Source of the DNA: Paenibacillus mendelii
GTDB lineage: Bacteria; Bacillota; Bacilli; Paenibacillales; Paenibacillaceae
Assembly: GCF_024498075.1 (NCBI RefSeq)
Contig: NZ_JANHOF010000005.1
Span: 124,001-188,000 of the forward strand
DNA: 64,000 nt
Reading direction: 5' to 3'
Position numbers and translations under genes: made by a program. The notes below the pieces were generated by a model. That model did no database searches, had not been told where the DNA came from, and saw only the letters and a list, made by a program, of their open reading frames with translations. Shown here piece after piece: positions 54,190-63,063 of the stretch. How positions within the stretch are numbered: position 1 is the stretch's first letter; each line of letters opens with the position of its first letter.

Positions 54190-55161
54190 TTAGGCTAAAA
54201 TAACCGGTTTGCCGGATACGGCCGATTCATTGGCGGCGATGGTCACGTCATGCGTCCGCAGGGCATCCTCATAATCGGACAAGATGCGTGAAGTATCTCC
54301 AGTACGCAGGGCATAGATGAACGCTTCGTCCTCGACAAAATAAGGATTTGCGACATTCGCATGCGTACGAGTACCCTCTGGACTTAGCTCTCTCAATGCA
54401 TCGCTGCGCAGCTCCAGTACGCCCTTGTTCGTGTAGATGTCGAGCCCGACATGATGGCCGATCGGAAGCAGGCATGTGTTGGACACGGTAGCGACCATTC
54501 CGTTAGCCATCTTCATCGTGACAGAGCCGACGTCAGCAACATCCGTGCCCTCCACTTGCTCTCCCATGACCTGCAGGGAATAAGCGGAGTACACTTCGCG
54601 AACTTCCCCGCACAGGTAGCGGAGCAAATCTACGATATGCGTCGTTTGCTCCACGAATTGTCCGCCGGAGCCGCTCTGAACTCTCCACCAAGGCACCATC
54701 GGCATACCGCCCATCCAATAACCGAGCGCCATTCCCGCCTTGCTGTCTTCCATCAGCTGCTTAGCCATACTGGAAGACTCATTATATCTCCAATGATAGC
54801 CGACGGAGGTGATGAGCTTCTTCGCTTTAAGCGCTTGGTTGATGGCGACCGGAATGTCCCGGTTAATGCCAAGTGGCTTCTCGACAAGGAAAGGAATGCC
54901 GCGTTCCACTAATTTATGTTCTGCATCGCCGTGGGCCATAGGAGGTACGCATATGTAGACGCCGTCCAGCTGGCTGTTGTCGAGCATTTCGTCCAGGTTG
55001 GAGAAAGCCTTCGCTCCGTTATGCTCAGATGCTGTTTTCTGCGCGCGCTGAATGTCCACATCGCAGAATGCTTGCAAGGAGACACCCTCCATTTGAACCA
55101 AGTTCTTCAGGTGATGATTCGCGATACCGCCAGATCCGATAAACCCAAGCTTCACTGTCAT
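54190..55161 (-). CDS. Gfo/Idh/MocA family oxidoreductase
   Basis: The product is about 323 aa. Features are the Rossmann start KLGFIGSGGIANHHLKNLVQ, VPPMAHGDAEHKLVERGIPF, LVEKPLGINRDIPVAINQAL with the catalytic Lys, and the substrate domain QFVEQTTHIVDLLRYLCGEV. ATG 55161 is chosen because TGGAGAAG lies just upstream; a GTG at 55173 would add four residues. First gene of an operon with the isomerase, divergent from an AraC gene. Confidence 0.88.
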   Translation of the reverse strand: MTVKLGFIGSGGIANHHLKNLVQMEGVSLQAFCDVDIQRAQKTASEHNGAKAFSNLDEMLDNSQLDGVYICVPPMAHGDAEHKLVERGIPFLVEKPLGINRDIPVAINQALKAKKLITSVGYHWRYNESSSMAKQLMEDSKAGMALGYWMGGMPMVPWWRVQSGSGGQFVEQTTHIVDLLRYLCGEVREVYSAYSLQVMGEQVEGTDVADVGSVTMKMANGMVATVSNTCLLPIGHHVGLDIYTNKGVLELRSDALRELSPEGTRTHANVANPYFVEDEAFIYALRTGDTSRILSDYEDALRTHDVTIAANESAVSGKPVILA

Positions 55162-55181
55162 GCGCTTCTCCACTCCAATTC

Positions 55182-55249
55182 AATAGGATATAATATAAAT
55201 CAACTTTCGCTCCTATTTTAGTTCAAGTAATATAGGAATAAAATATAAT
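55182..55249. promoter_or_regulatory. Operator-like repeats in the divergent AraC/oxidoreductase gap
   Basis: TCCTATTTTA (55211-55220) and TAATATAGGA (55228-55237) form an inverted repeat with one mismatch around GTTCAAG. A related AATAGGATATAATAT lies at 55182-55196. TATAAT boxes occur at both ends (rightward one at 55244-55249, without a good -35 box). This fits an activator-dependent divergent promoter bound by the adjacent AraC protein. Confidence 0.5.
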
Positions 55250-55292
55250 ATAATTCATATGAGATATGAGAAAATGAAACTCGAGGTGACAT

Positions 55293-56129
55293 ATGGGTGC
55301 AACGTATGGCAGACACTTCGTGACCACGGAGTGGGATCAACGGCTGCCGCTTCATCTGACCAGCATCGGCTTTTCGGAGCATCAGGGCGTCATCAGCAGA
55401 GAGGGCGGATTTCACTCCTTTCACTGGCTCCATACGGTAGAAGGCTGCGGGGAGTTTACGGTTAACGAACAAGCGGTAAAGCTTTATCCGAATCAAGGCA
55501 TTCTTCTCAAGCCTCATGTTCCTCATAGCTATCATGCGGAAACAGACAGATGGTCCGTGTGGTTCATGACGTTCGAAGGCGCACTGGCCAATCCGATTAC
55601 GGCCTCTCTGGATCTTCAGCATATGCGCCCCCTTAGCTGGGAAGCGAGCTGTCCGCTGGCGGACATTCATGAGCATTATAGTGAACAAATCCGATACAGC
55701 TTCGATTTTACGGGTGTAAGCGGTTCGCAGGTGGTGTATGACTTTTTGTCGCAGCTGAAGCAGTTTGGGGAATCCAGCGGACAGCAGTCCCTGTCCAAGG
55801 GTCACGAGAGATTGACGCCAATCTACCTGCTGATCGAGGAGCGGTTCGGGGATCCGGATCTGGGACTGGCGCGAATGGCGGACACGCTGGAGGTTAGCCC
55901 CCAGTATCTGAACACGTTATTTCGCAAAAGCTGGGGCATAAGCCCCTATCAATACTTGGTTCAGTTCCGCATTCAGAAATCGAAGGAGCTGCTGCTGTCG
56001 GAGCGGGGCAGGACGGTCAAAGGAATATCCGCCGCGGTTGGCTTTCAAGACGATAGCCATTTCGTTCACACATTCCGCAGGCTGGCGGGGATGACCCCGG
56101 TTCAGTTTCGCAAGCAGTACGGGGAGTAA
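55293..56129 (+). CDS. AraC family regulator
   Basis: The product has 278 aa. The cupin sensor (GGFHSFHWLHTVEGCGEFTV, GILLKPHVPHSYHA) is followed by two helix-turn-helices (LGLARMADTLEVSPQYLNTL and RTVKGISAAVGFQDDSHFVH) and the PVQFRKQYG end. CTCGAGGTGACAT precedes the ATG. Divergent from the oxidoreductase-isomerase operon, which it probably activates. Confidence 0.88.
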   Translation: MGATYGRHFVTTEWDQRLPLHLTSIGFSEHQGVISREGGFHSFHWLHTVEGCGEFTVNEQAVKLYPNQGILLKPHVPHSYHAETDRWSVWFMTFEGALANPITASLDLQHMRPLSWEASCPLADIHEHYSEQIRYSFDFTGVSGSQVVYDFLSQLKQFGESSGQQSLSKGHERLTPIYLLIEERFGDPDLGLARMADTLEVSPQYLNTLFRKSWGISPYQYLVQFRIQKSKELLLSERGRTVKGISAAVGFQDDSHFVHTFRRLAGMTPVQFRKQYGE

Positions 56130-56269
56130 GGGACAATATTCAATTGATGATATGAGGCATAAAGGCAAGAGCTTAGCTGCAATCATGATGGAAATATCAG
56201 GTTATAAGGAAGAGAAATACAAGCGGGTGTTTGAATGAAGCGAGATCGATATAGCACGAAGAACAGGTC

Positions 56270-56297
56270 GTCCACGATATTATCGTGGACTTTTTTG
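56270..56297 (+). terminator. Terminator after the AraC gene
   Basis: GTCCACGATA-T-TATCGTGGAC (56270-56290) is followed by TTTTTT. The loop must open a few pairs of this near-perfect palindrome. Confidence 0.85.
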
Positions 56298-56389
56298 CTG
56301 CGAAAAATATCGAATAGAGGCGTGAAATGCCAGATGCTAGGCCTTCTTGTAAACGGGGATTAGGTGTCAAAAAAACGCTCAATTATTTC

Positions 56390-56418
56390 TTGACAAATTA
56401 TATATAATTACATTAAAT
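56390..56418 (+). promoter_or_regulatory. Promoter of the PhyH-HEAT / importer unit
   Basis: TTGACA (56390-56395) is a perfect -35 box; TTAAAT (56413-56418) follows after 17 bp as a -10 box. The surroundings are very AT-rich. Confidence 0.7.
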
Positions 56419-56490
56419 TAAATAACATAAATTACTTTCGATATAATTTTAATAATCCAAGACGATCATTATCGATGGGAGCGATGGGCG

Positions 56491-58020
56491 ATGAGCAATG
56501 GTTTAACACTGCTTTCCGATGAGCAGATGCAGCAATTTATTACGAAGGGCTACCTGAAGCTGAACGCTGAATTTCCAACCTCATTCCATGAGCGTATTCT
56601 GAAACAAATCAATGAGGTGTACGACCGGGAAGGCAATGTGGGCAACAACCTGCTGCCGCGCATCCCCGAGATCGGGAATATCTTCGAGCATTCAACCGTT
56701 CGAGGGGCACTGACCAGCCTCCTTGGAAGCGGATACATCATGAGCAGCCACAGGCACGGACATCTGACCAAGGGCGGTGCCGGAAGCGTGTTTTGGCACA
56801 AGGACAACTACTGGTTTAATGAGAAGATCCGTAATCATCGTCCTTGGTCCGCGCTCATTTTTTACTATACCCAGGATGTAACGCCCGATATGGGGCCATC
56901 ATCGATCATGCCTGGCACCCAGAACTACTATAATCTTCGTGGTGACGACTCGGAACCATGGCTTCCGGTTTGCGGCAAGGCGGGAACGCTGGCCTTGATC
57001 GACTACAATCTATGGCATACGGCAACCGAGAATGTCTCGAACATTGATCGTTATATGTTTAAATTTCAATTCTTCCGTATGGAAGCCCCGGCTGCTCCTG
57101 AATGGGATAACCGGAATCCGGTCTGGACTCCGCCAGCTGAACTGGATGGAATAGATGAGCACCGGCTGCAGTGGCAATCGGCCTGGAACTGGCTTTCGGG
57201 AAGCTCTGTACATGCGGAAGCATATGTAGCTGCAGCATCTGAGGCGGCCCCTGCGGAGAAGCAAGAAAGCTTGAAGGCATGTCTGGAGCAGCTCAATAAC
57301 GAAGATCGTCAGGTCCGTCTAAGAGCGATAGACGACATCGGACTGCTGGGATCTGACGGAGCCGGTGCCATACCCGATCTTGCCCGTCTTCTGCACGAAA
57401 CGGATGAGGGAATCTCACTCAATGCGGCTTATGCGCTCGGATCTGTAGGACCGGATGCGATTGCTCCCTTAATCGAAGGATTGCGATCAACGTTCCATCC
57501 GACTGCCTGCAATGCAGCCCATGGCTTAATCGAATGCGGAGCTGCCGCAGTTCCGGCGTTGATTGCGCTGCTTGAAGAAGGAGAAGAAGCAGGCGAAGCA
57601 CGTGCTTATGCGGCTCTAGCGCTGGGAGAGATCGGCCATGATGCATCCGCTGCAATCCCTTCGCTGATCTCGCTCCTGCAGGATTCATCTCCATTTGTGA
57701 GGCAGCATGCGGTAGAAGCCTTCGGAGTGATGCGATTGGCGGATTCTGTTGTCATTGATGAGGTCTGCAAAGTACTTCTTGAAGATCCGAAGGATTTTAT
57801 TCGCTTCACAGCCGGCTTATCGCTTGCGCGTATGGGTCCCCTTGCGGCACAAGCTGTCCCCGCATTGGAGTCGGCTCTTACGGATTCTTATCGCTATGTT
57901 CCATCTGTCGCAGTAGACGCACTTGATCGTATACACACCCCAGAAGCACTTACCCTCCTTATAGCCTTCCTCAAGAGAGCCCGATGGTGTCCAGTAACTA
58001 ACCGTTCCAGCGCGTTTTAA
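56491..58020 (+). CDS. Phytanoyl-CoA dioxygenase (PhyH) domain fused to HEAT repeats
   Basis: The product has 509 aa. Residues 1-200 form a PhyH-type iron and 2-oxoglutarate dioxygenase: the metal triad is His103 and Asp105 in FWHKDNYWF and His176 in DYNLWHTATEN, and Arg187 (NIDRYMF) probably binds 2-oxoglutarate. MGPSSIMPGTQNYY is the usual strand-loop before the last His. From about 260 to 500 come six or so HEAT repeats (RLRAIDDIGLLGSDGAGAIP, AAYALGSVGPDAIAPLIEGL, ALALGEIGHDASAAIPSLIS), likely a protein-binding solenoid. It heads an apparent unit with a sugar-type importer. The substrate is unknown; such enzymes hydroxylate small molecules. Confidence 0.87.
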   Translation: MSNGLTLLSDEQMQQFITKGYLKLNAEFPTSFHERILKQINEVYDREGNVGNNLLPRIPEIGNIFEHSTVRGALTSLLGSGYIMSSHRHGHLTKGGAGSVFWHKDNYWFNEKIRNHRPWSALIFYYTQDVTPDMGPSSIMPGTQNYYNLRGDDSEPWLPVCGKAGTLALIDYNLWHTATENVSNIDRYMFKFQFFRMEAPAAPEWDNRNPVWTPPAELDGIDEHRLQWQSAWNWLSGSSVHAEAYVAAASEAAPAEKQESLKACLEQLNNEDRQVRLRAIDDIGLLGSDGAGAIPDLARLLHETDEGISLNAAYALGSVGPDAIAPLIEGLRSTFHPTACNAAHGLIECGAAAVPALIALLEEGEEAGEARAYAALALGEIGHDASAAIPSLISLLQDSSPFVRQHAVEAFGVMRLADSVVIDEVCKVLLEDPKDFIRFTAGLSLARMGPLAAQAVPALESALTDSYRYVPSVAVDALDRIHTPEALTLLIAFLKRARWCPVTNRSSAF

Positions 58021-58032
58021 TCCTATACGTCC

Positions 58033-58071
58033 CGCGGGGCATCCTGGTGTGCATGACCAGGCTGCCCCGCG
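58033..58071 (+). other. Stable intercistronic hairpin
   Basis: CGCGGGGCA (58033-58041) pairs with TGCCCCGCG (58063-58071), and CCTGGT (58043-58048) with ACCAGG (58056-58061), giving 15 bp with one T-C mismatch and a 7-nt loop. There is no T tract, so it is more likely a processing or stability element than a terminator. Confidence 0.7.
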
Positions 58072-58103
58072 ACGGGCGCCTCATTTCCCAAGGGAGTGAT
58101 TGC

Positions 58104-59054
58104 ATGGAGGCTAAAGCACGGCCGCATAGCGGTCCGTCCTTGTTGAAACGAATGAAGCAGGATTTGGTCGCCCGGTATCAATTGTATTTGCTCATCCTCT
58201 TACCTTTCACGTACATCGTTGTCTTCCACTACTTCCCTATGTATGGCTTGCAGATCGCATTCAAAGATTTTGTGGCCACTCAAGGCATCACAGGCAGCCC
58301 ATGGGTTGGATTCAAGCATTTTGAAAACTTCTTTACGTCGCCATCGTTTGAATTGGTCATTCGGAATACCATTTTCTTGACCATCTATGGATTATTGATT
58401 GGCTTCCCGATTCCAATCATTCTGGCGCTTGCACTGAATAATACCCTTCGCACGAAATTCAAAAAGTCCGTGCAGCTGATTACCTATGCGCCGCATTTCA
58501 TTTCCGTCGTTGTTCTCGTAGGGATGATGTACCAATTTTTGTCTCCGAAATTCGGCATCGTGAATCAATTGATCGGCTTGTTTGGCCATGATCCGATCAT
58601 GTTCATGGGTTCGGAGCAGTGGTTTCGCCACTTGTATGTATGGTCCGATATATGGCAGCAGATGGGATGGAGCTCGATTATCTATTTATCGGTCCTATCG
58701 ACCGTAGATGGTGACCAGCATGAGGCAGCGATCGTGGATGGGGCGAGCAGATTTAGACGCGTTCTGCACGTGGATCTTCCAGCGATTATCCCTACAGCCG
58801 TCATTCTATTGATTCTGAATACCGGCTATATTATGAGCCTTGGCTTCGAGAAGGTATATCTCATGCAGAATACAATGAATCTCTCATCTTCAGAAGTCAT
58901 CTCGACCTACTTGTACAAACTGAGCTTCGCCAGCAGTTTGCCGAACTATTCCTACTCAGCCGCAATCGGTTTCTTCAATTCCATTATTAACTTCACCATT
59001 CTATGCATCGTCAATGGACTCGCCAAGCGATACGGGAACACCAGCCTATGGTAA
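58104..59054 (+). CDS. ABC transporter permease (LplB type)
   Basis: The product is about 316 aa. ATG 58104 is used since AGGGAG precedes it; an ATG at 58047 lies inside the upstream hairpin loop. The start helix LYLLILLPFTYIVVFHYFPM with YGLQIAFKDF is the LplB signature. The docking loop is DQHEAAIVDGASRFRRVLHV. It pairs with the next gene; imports an oligosaccharide or similar compound. Confidence 0.92.
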   Translation: MEAKARPHSGPSLLKRMKQDLVARYQLYLLILLPFTYIVVFHYFPMYGLQIAFKDFVATQGITGSPWVGFKHFENFFTSPSFELVIRNTIFLTIYGLLIGFPIPIILALALNNTLRTKFKKSVQLITYAPHFISVVVLVGMMYQFLSPKFGIVNQLIGLFGHDPIMFMGSEQWFRHLYVWSDIWQQMGWSSIIYLSVLSTVDGDQHEAAIVDGASRFRRVLHVDLPAIIPTAVILLILNTGYIMSLGFEKVYLMQNTMNLSSSEVISTYLYKLSFASSLPNYSYSAAIGFFNSIINFTILCIVNGLAKRYGNTSLW

Positions 59055-59075
59055 GTTTCGGTGAAGGAGGAGCCT

Positions 59076-59981
59076 ATGTCTATGAATGTCTACAATAGAC
59101 GAATGACCAGGCAGGACCGTCTGTTTCTTTTGGCCAACGACATATTCTTGTTTCTCATTCTGCTTGTCGTGCTGTACCCGCTCGTTTATGTAGTCAGTGC
59201 GTCGTTCAGCTCTCCGAGTGCCGTTGTAACCGGCAAGGTATGGTTATTTCCGGTTGAGCCATCGCTTGCCGGGTATAAGGCGGTATTCTCGAATAAGAGC
59301 ATCATGACCGGCTACGCCAATACGCTGTTCTATACGATCGCAGGCACAATGCTTAACGTGATCCTTACAATTGCCGCCGCCTATCCGCTTGCACGGCGCG
59401 ATTTCAAACCGCGAAATGTCATCATGATGATTTTTGCGTTCACGATGTTTTTCGGCGGGGGAATCATACCGACCTACATTCTGATAAAAAACCTCGGACT
59501 CATCGATACGCGATGGGTGATGATCCTTCCTCAAGCGCTGTCGGTCTTCAACATTATCATTACACGCACGTTCTTCCAGAACACACCTTCCGAGCTGCTT
59601 GAAGCTTCTCAAATTGATGGATGCAGTGATATGCGCTACCTGATCTCCGTGCTCCTCCCGCTGTCGAAGCCCATTATCGCGGTTATGGCGCTGTTCTATT
59701 CCGTCATGCACTGGAATGCGTTCTTCGATGCGCTTCTCTACCTGAACAGTGATAATTTGAGACCGCTTCAGCTTGTTCTGCGGGAAATTCTCGTCGTCAA
59801 CAGCATTGATGTGTCGATGATGCAGAACGTCAATATCGAAGAGCTTGCGGCCCGGCAAGGCCTTAGCGAGCTGCTCAAATATTCCTTGATTATCATCGCA
59901 AGCGTACCGCTGCTCCTGTTTTATCCGTTCATTCAACGATTCTTCGTGAAGGGCGTTATGATTGGCGCTATAAAAGGGTGA
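59076..59981 (+). CDS. Carbohydrate ABC transporter permease (YtcP type)
   Basis: The product is about 301 aa. The ATG at 59076 has AAGGAGGAG close upstream. Helices include LVVLYPLVYVVSASFSSPSA; the docking loop is ELLEASQIDGCSDMRYLISV, followed by NAFFDALLYLNSDNLRPLQL, and the protein ends with QRFFVKGVMIGAIKG. This is the YtcP partner of LplB. Confidence 0.92.
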   Translation: MSMNVYNRRMTRQDRLFLLANDIFLFLILLVVLYPLVYVVSASFSSPSAVVTGKVWLFPVEPSLAGYKAVFSNKSIMTGYANTLFYTIAGTMLNVILTIAAAYPLARRDFKPRNVIMMIFAFTMFFGGGIIPTYILIKNLGLIDTRWVMILPQALSVFNIIITRTFFQNTPSELLEASQIDGCSDMRYLISVLLPLSKPIIAVMALFYSVMHWNAFFDALLYLNSDNLRPLQLVLREILVVNSIDVSMMQNVNIEELAARQGLSELLKYSLIIIASVPLLLFYPFIQRFFVKGVMIGAIKG

Positions 59982-60020
59982 TACGGTCAAAGACTGTACA
60001 CGAACTCAGGAGGGGTTAAG

Positions 60021-61754
60021 ATGATTAGAGGCAGAGGCATTCGATGGGTGGTTATCGCATTTGCGTTATGTCTGATGCTGGCCGCTTGCACCAACGGAAA
60101 CGGGAATGGGAGTACCGCAAGCGGCGGCAAGGAAACGGGAGAAACCGGAGAAACCGGAGAGAAAGCCGGTAACTCCGGAACGGAAGCGGGGTCGAACCTT
60201 ACGGAGCCCGGACAGTACCCCATCGTGAACAAGAAAGAGGACCTCAGTCTATACATCACGAAGTCGGCTGTCGCTTTCGTTACCGATATGGACAAGAATG
60301 CGTCAACGGATTGGATAGAGAAGAAAACGAATATTGATTTAACCTTCGAAATCGGTCCGGAGGGAGCGGATGAAGCGCAGCAGAAGATCAATCTGATGCT
60401 GGCAAGCGGCTCGAAGCTTCCGGATGTCTTCCTGAAGACCAATCTGACGAACGACCAGCTCACCACTTATGGCTCGCAAGGCACTTTCCTGGCTTTGAAT
60501 GATTATATCGAAAAATACGGCGTGAATATTAAGAAATTGACGGAGAAATACCCGAATCTGTTAAAGAATATGACGGCCCCTGACGGTAATATCTATGCGC
60601 TGCCGTCCGTAATTGAATGCCAGCACTGCATGTACGCCCAGCGATTCTGGCTGAATCAGAAGTGGCTCGATGCCGTCGGCATGAAGCTGCCCGAAACGCC
60701 GGATGAGCTTTATGATGTGCTGAAAGCGTTCAAAGGCAAGGATTTGAACGGAAACGGCAAGCAGGATGAAATTCCGCTCATTCAGATCACGGATGCCTGG
60801 TTCGGTGATTTAACCGGCTATCTGATGAATCCGTTCACGCCGAGCAACGGTAAAGCTTATGACTGGAACTATATGGACGGCGACCAAATCAAGGCCTCCT
60901 ATATGCAGGACGGATGGAGAGACGGATTGAAGTACTTGAAGAAGCTGTATGATGAAGGACTGCTCGATAAGGAGGCGTTCCTGCTTAAGGCGAATCAAGC
61001 CTTCGTGCTGGCGGGGGGACCGGATGGCAACCGGGTGGGCGCTTTCTCCGCGGGAGCCTTAAGCTCTGCAATGGACATTGGCAGTCCGGGGGCACGGGAT
61101 GAATTTATCGCGCTTCCTCCGCTTAAGAATGCCGAAGGAAAACGGATTACGCCTTACATGGAGCCGGTCGGCTCGCCCGCCTACGTGATTACCAAATATG
61201 CGGACAATCCGGTGACGGCTTTCCGGCTCGGTGAGGCTATGCTGACAGATTATGCGGCCGACTTGGAGTGGAGAAACTTCTTCTACGGACCGGAAGGCGT
61301 AACGTGGGAGAAGGCGAAGGAAGGCGATATCGGGTTAAACGGCAAACCGGCGCTCTGGCGCTGGCTGTATATCTTCGGACAGCCGACCGATCAGTCCTGG
61401 GGGACGTTGAATATTTTGTATGCTTCCGTGGATGACAAAGGGACGTTAGCTACCGCATCGGAAGGATTCGATCAAGAACGGATCCTCTTCGATTCCTCGG
61501 TGAATGATTATCAGCCTAACCGGGTAAGCATGGTGCCGCCACCTTTATACTTCAAGACCGATGAGGCGATGGCCATTGCAGAACCGAAGACGCAAATTCT
61601 TCGTTTTGTCGAAGAGAGCATATTCAAATTCGTTACTGGCGCGAAGAACCTGGATAGCGATTGGGATGCTTACTTGAAGGAGCTCGACAAGCTTGGGGCG
61701 AAGGGCTATATGAATACACTGCAAACGGTATATGACCGCCAATATAAATCCTAA
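60021..61754 (+). CDS. LplA-type lipoprotein binding protein
   Basis: The product has 577 aa. The signal LCLMLAACTNG has the lipid cysteine at residue 23; a Gly/Asn/Ser linker with GETGETGE repeats follows. The large family-1 binding domain has TDMDKNASTDWIEKKTNIDL, MLASGSKLPDVF, and late SPAYVITKYADNPVTAFRL. It belongs to the long (LplA-like) binding proteins that work with LplB/YtcP permeases. AGGAGGGG precedes the ATG. No ATPase gene in this operon. Confidence 0.92.
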   Translation: MIRGRGIRWVVIAFALCLMLAACTNGNGNGSTASGGKETGETGETGEKAGNSGTEAGSNLTEPGQYPIVNKKEDLSLYITKSAVAFVTDMDKNASTDWIEKKTNIDLTFEIGPEGADEAQQKINLMLASGSKLPDVFLKTNLTNDQLTTYGSQGTFLALNDYIEKYGVNIKKLTEKYPNLLKNMTAPDGNIYALPSVIECQHCMYAQRFWLNQKWLDAVGMKLPETPDELYDVLKAFKGKDLNGNGKQDEIPLIQITDAWFGDLTGYLMNPFTPSNGKAYDWNYMDGDQIKASYMQDGWRDGLKYLKKLYDEGLLDKEAFLLKANQAFVLAGGPDGNRVGAFSAGALSSAMDIGSPGARDEFIALPPLKNAEGKRITPYMEPVGSPAYVITKYADNPVTAFRLGEAMLTDYAADLEWRNFFYGPEGVTWEKAKEGDIGLNGKPALWRWLYIFGQPTDQSWGTLNILYASVDDKGTLATASEGFDQERILFDSSVNDYQPNRVSMVPPPLYFKTDEAMAIAEPKTQILRFVEESIFKFVTGAKNLDSDWDAYLKELDKLGAKGYMNTLQTVYDRQYKS

Positions 61755-61778
61755 GCGGCGCTAAAATTACCAAAAATC

Positions 61779-61825
61779 AAGGCCCTCAATCGGAATTTAT
61801 TCCGTATAGAGAGGTCTTTTTTTTG
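61779..61825 (+). terminator. Terminator of the LplA-type importer operon
   Basis: AAGGCCCTC pairs with GAGAGGTCTT across an inner CGGAA-TTTA-TTCCG hairpin (61791-61804), and eight T residues follow. Confidence 0.85.
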
Positions 61826-61941
61826 GTTCATTGCGCTGCAGTAAATCGTACAAGCTCCCGTTAGTCCGGGTCTATTTTGCATAAGATGGTAAATTTTTGA
61901 GTACCCTAACCGCATCTGACAGGGGAAGAGGAATATCGTCC

Positions 61942-63063
61942 ATGCATAGCCGAAGAGATCAAATCAGCATATGGCTCGCTTTTTCCATCCTGCTGCTTAG
62001 CAGCGGTCTTGTCAGCCATGTACAAGCAATTCCGATTCTGCTGGGGACCGCCGGCCGTGACGCATGGATCGCGGTGTTAGTAGGGGCACCGATCTTCTTG
62101 CTCTGGATCTTAATGTTTTTTGGCATCTTGAGATATATCAAGGGGAAGCGTCTGACGGACTGGATCGGGCGTGAATATGGGGCCTTTGTATCGTGGGTGT
62201 TCCGTATAAGCTCGGCCATTCTGTTGTTCTCCATGGGGACTTATACGCTGGAGGATACGTCCACATGGGCCGTTGTGACGTATATGCAGCAAACGCCCTT
62301 GCTCCTCATTGTGCTCGTAGGGGTGCTCGTATCTGCATTAGCGGCGTGCAGAGGCATACATTCCATCGCGATGACATCCAGTATCCTGCTGCCGGTCGTT
62401 ATTCTGCTTGGTTATTTCGTCATGTCCGCCAACCAGAAATATAAGAACTACCATGTATTGTTTCCGGTAATGGAGCATGGCTGGATGCCGGTTATACAAG
62501 GGGCTTTCTACAGTATGGCGGCCTTGATGGAAATGTGGGTACTGATGCTGTTTCAGCATAAGCTGTCCAAGAAGCTGCGCTGGTGGCAGATGCTGCTGCT
62601 GGGGTTGTTCCTGATTATGATGACGCTCGGTCCTACGATAGGCGCCATAACCGAATTCGGACCGATGGAAGCGGCCAAGCAGCGCAATACGGCTTTCGAG
62701 CAGTGGAAAATTTTGCGGCTGGGTCAATTGTTCCAGCATGTAGACTTTCTATCGATCTATCAATGGATGTGCGGCTCTTTTGCCCGTGTCGCGCTGTCGC
62801 TTTATCTGATTCCGGATTTATTGAATATCCGTAAGCCGGTGAAGCGCAACTGGACCATTCTTGGGGTTGCGGTCGCAATGAGTATCATTGCCATTCAACC
62901 GTGGAGCGATAGTCAGAGACTGGATTATATTACGCATATCCAATTCCCGATTTCGTTTTTTTTCATTGTGGGATCCACGCTGCTCCTTGCCATTGCGATT
63001 TTGATCAAACAACTTAAACAACGGAAGATAAGGGAGGCCTCCTCCAATGAAAAAGCCGGATAA
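61942..63063 (+). CDS. GerA-type spore germination permease, B subunit
   Basis: The product is about 373 aa. The start is ATG 61942 behind GGGGAAGAGGA; an upstream TTG at 61897 lacks a site. About ten membrane helices are predicted (ISIWLAFSILLLSSGLVSHV first), as in GerAB/YndE permeases of the amino acid-polyamine superfamily. It contributes to the germinant receptor in the inner spore membrane. The following A subunit gene overlaps by 16 nt. Confidence 0.9.
   Translation: MHSRRDQISIWLAFSILLLSSGLVSHVQAIPILLGTAGRDAWIAVLVGAPIFLLWILMFFGILRYIKGKRLTDWIGREYGAFVSWVFRISSAILLFSMGTYTLEDTSTWAVVTYMQQTPLLLIVLVGVLVSALAACRGIHSIAMTSSILLPVVILLGYFVMSANQKYKNYHVLFPVMEHGWMPVIQGAFYSMAALMEMWVLMLFQHKLSKKLRWWQMLLLGLFLIMMTLGPTIGAITEFGPMEAAKQRNTAFEQWKILRLGQLFQHVDFLSIYQWMCGSFARVALSLYLIPDLLNIRKPVKRNWTILGVAVAMSIIAIQPWSDSQRLDYITHIQFPISFFFIVGSTLLLAIAILIKQLKQRKIREASSNEKAG

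Larger units (their letters stand above)
56130..56490. other. Intergenic region before the PhyH-HEAT gene
   Basis: It contains the terminator at 56270 and the promoter at 56390. A 28-codon frame (56152-56238, MRHKGKSLAAIMMEISGYKE start) resembles part of an AraC helix but has no ribosome binding site. Otherwise it is AT-rich and empty. Confidence 0.5.

Noticed and set aside
56152-56238. 28-codon gene with AraC-like helix
   Set aside because: No ribosome binding site, too short, and directly before a terminator.
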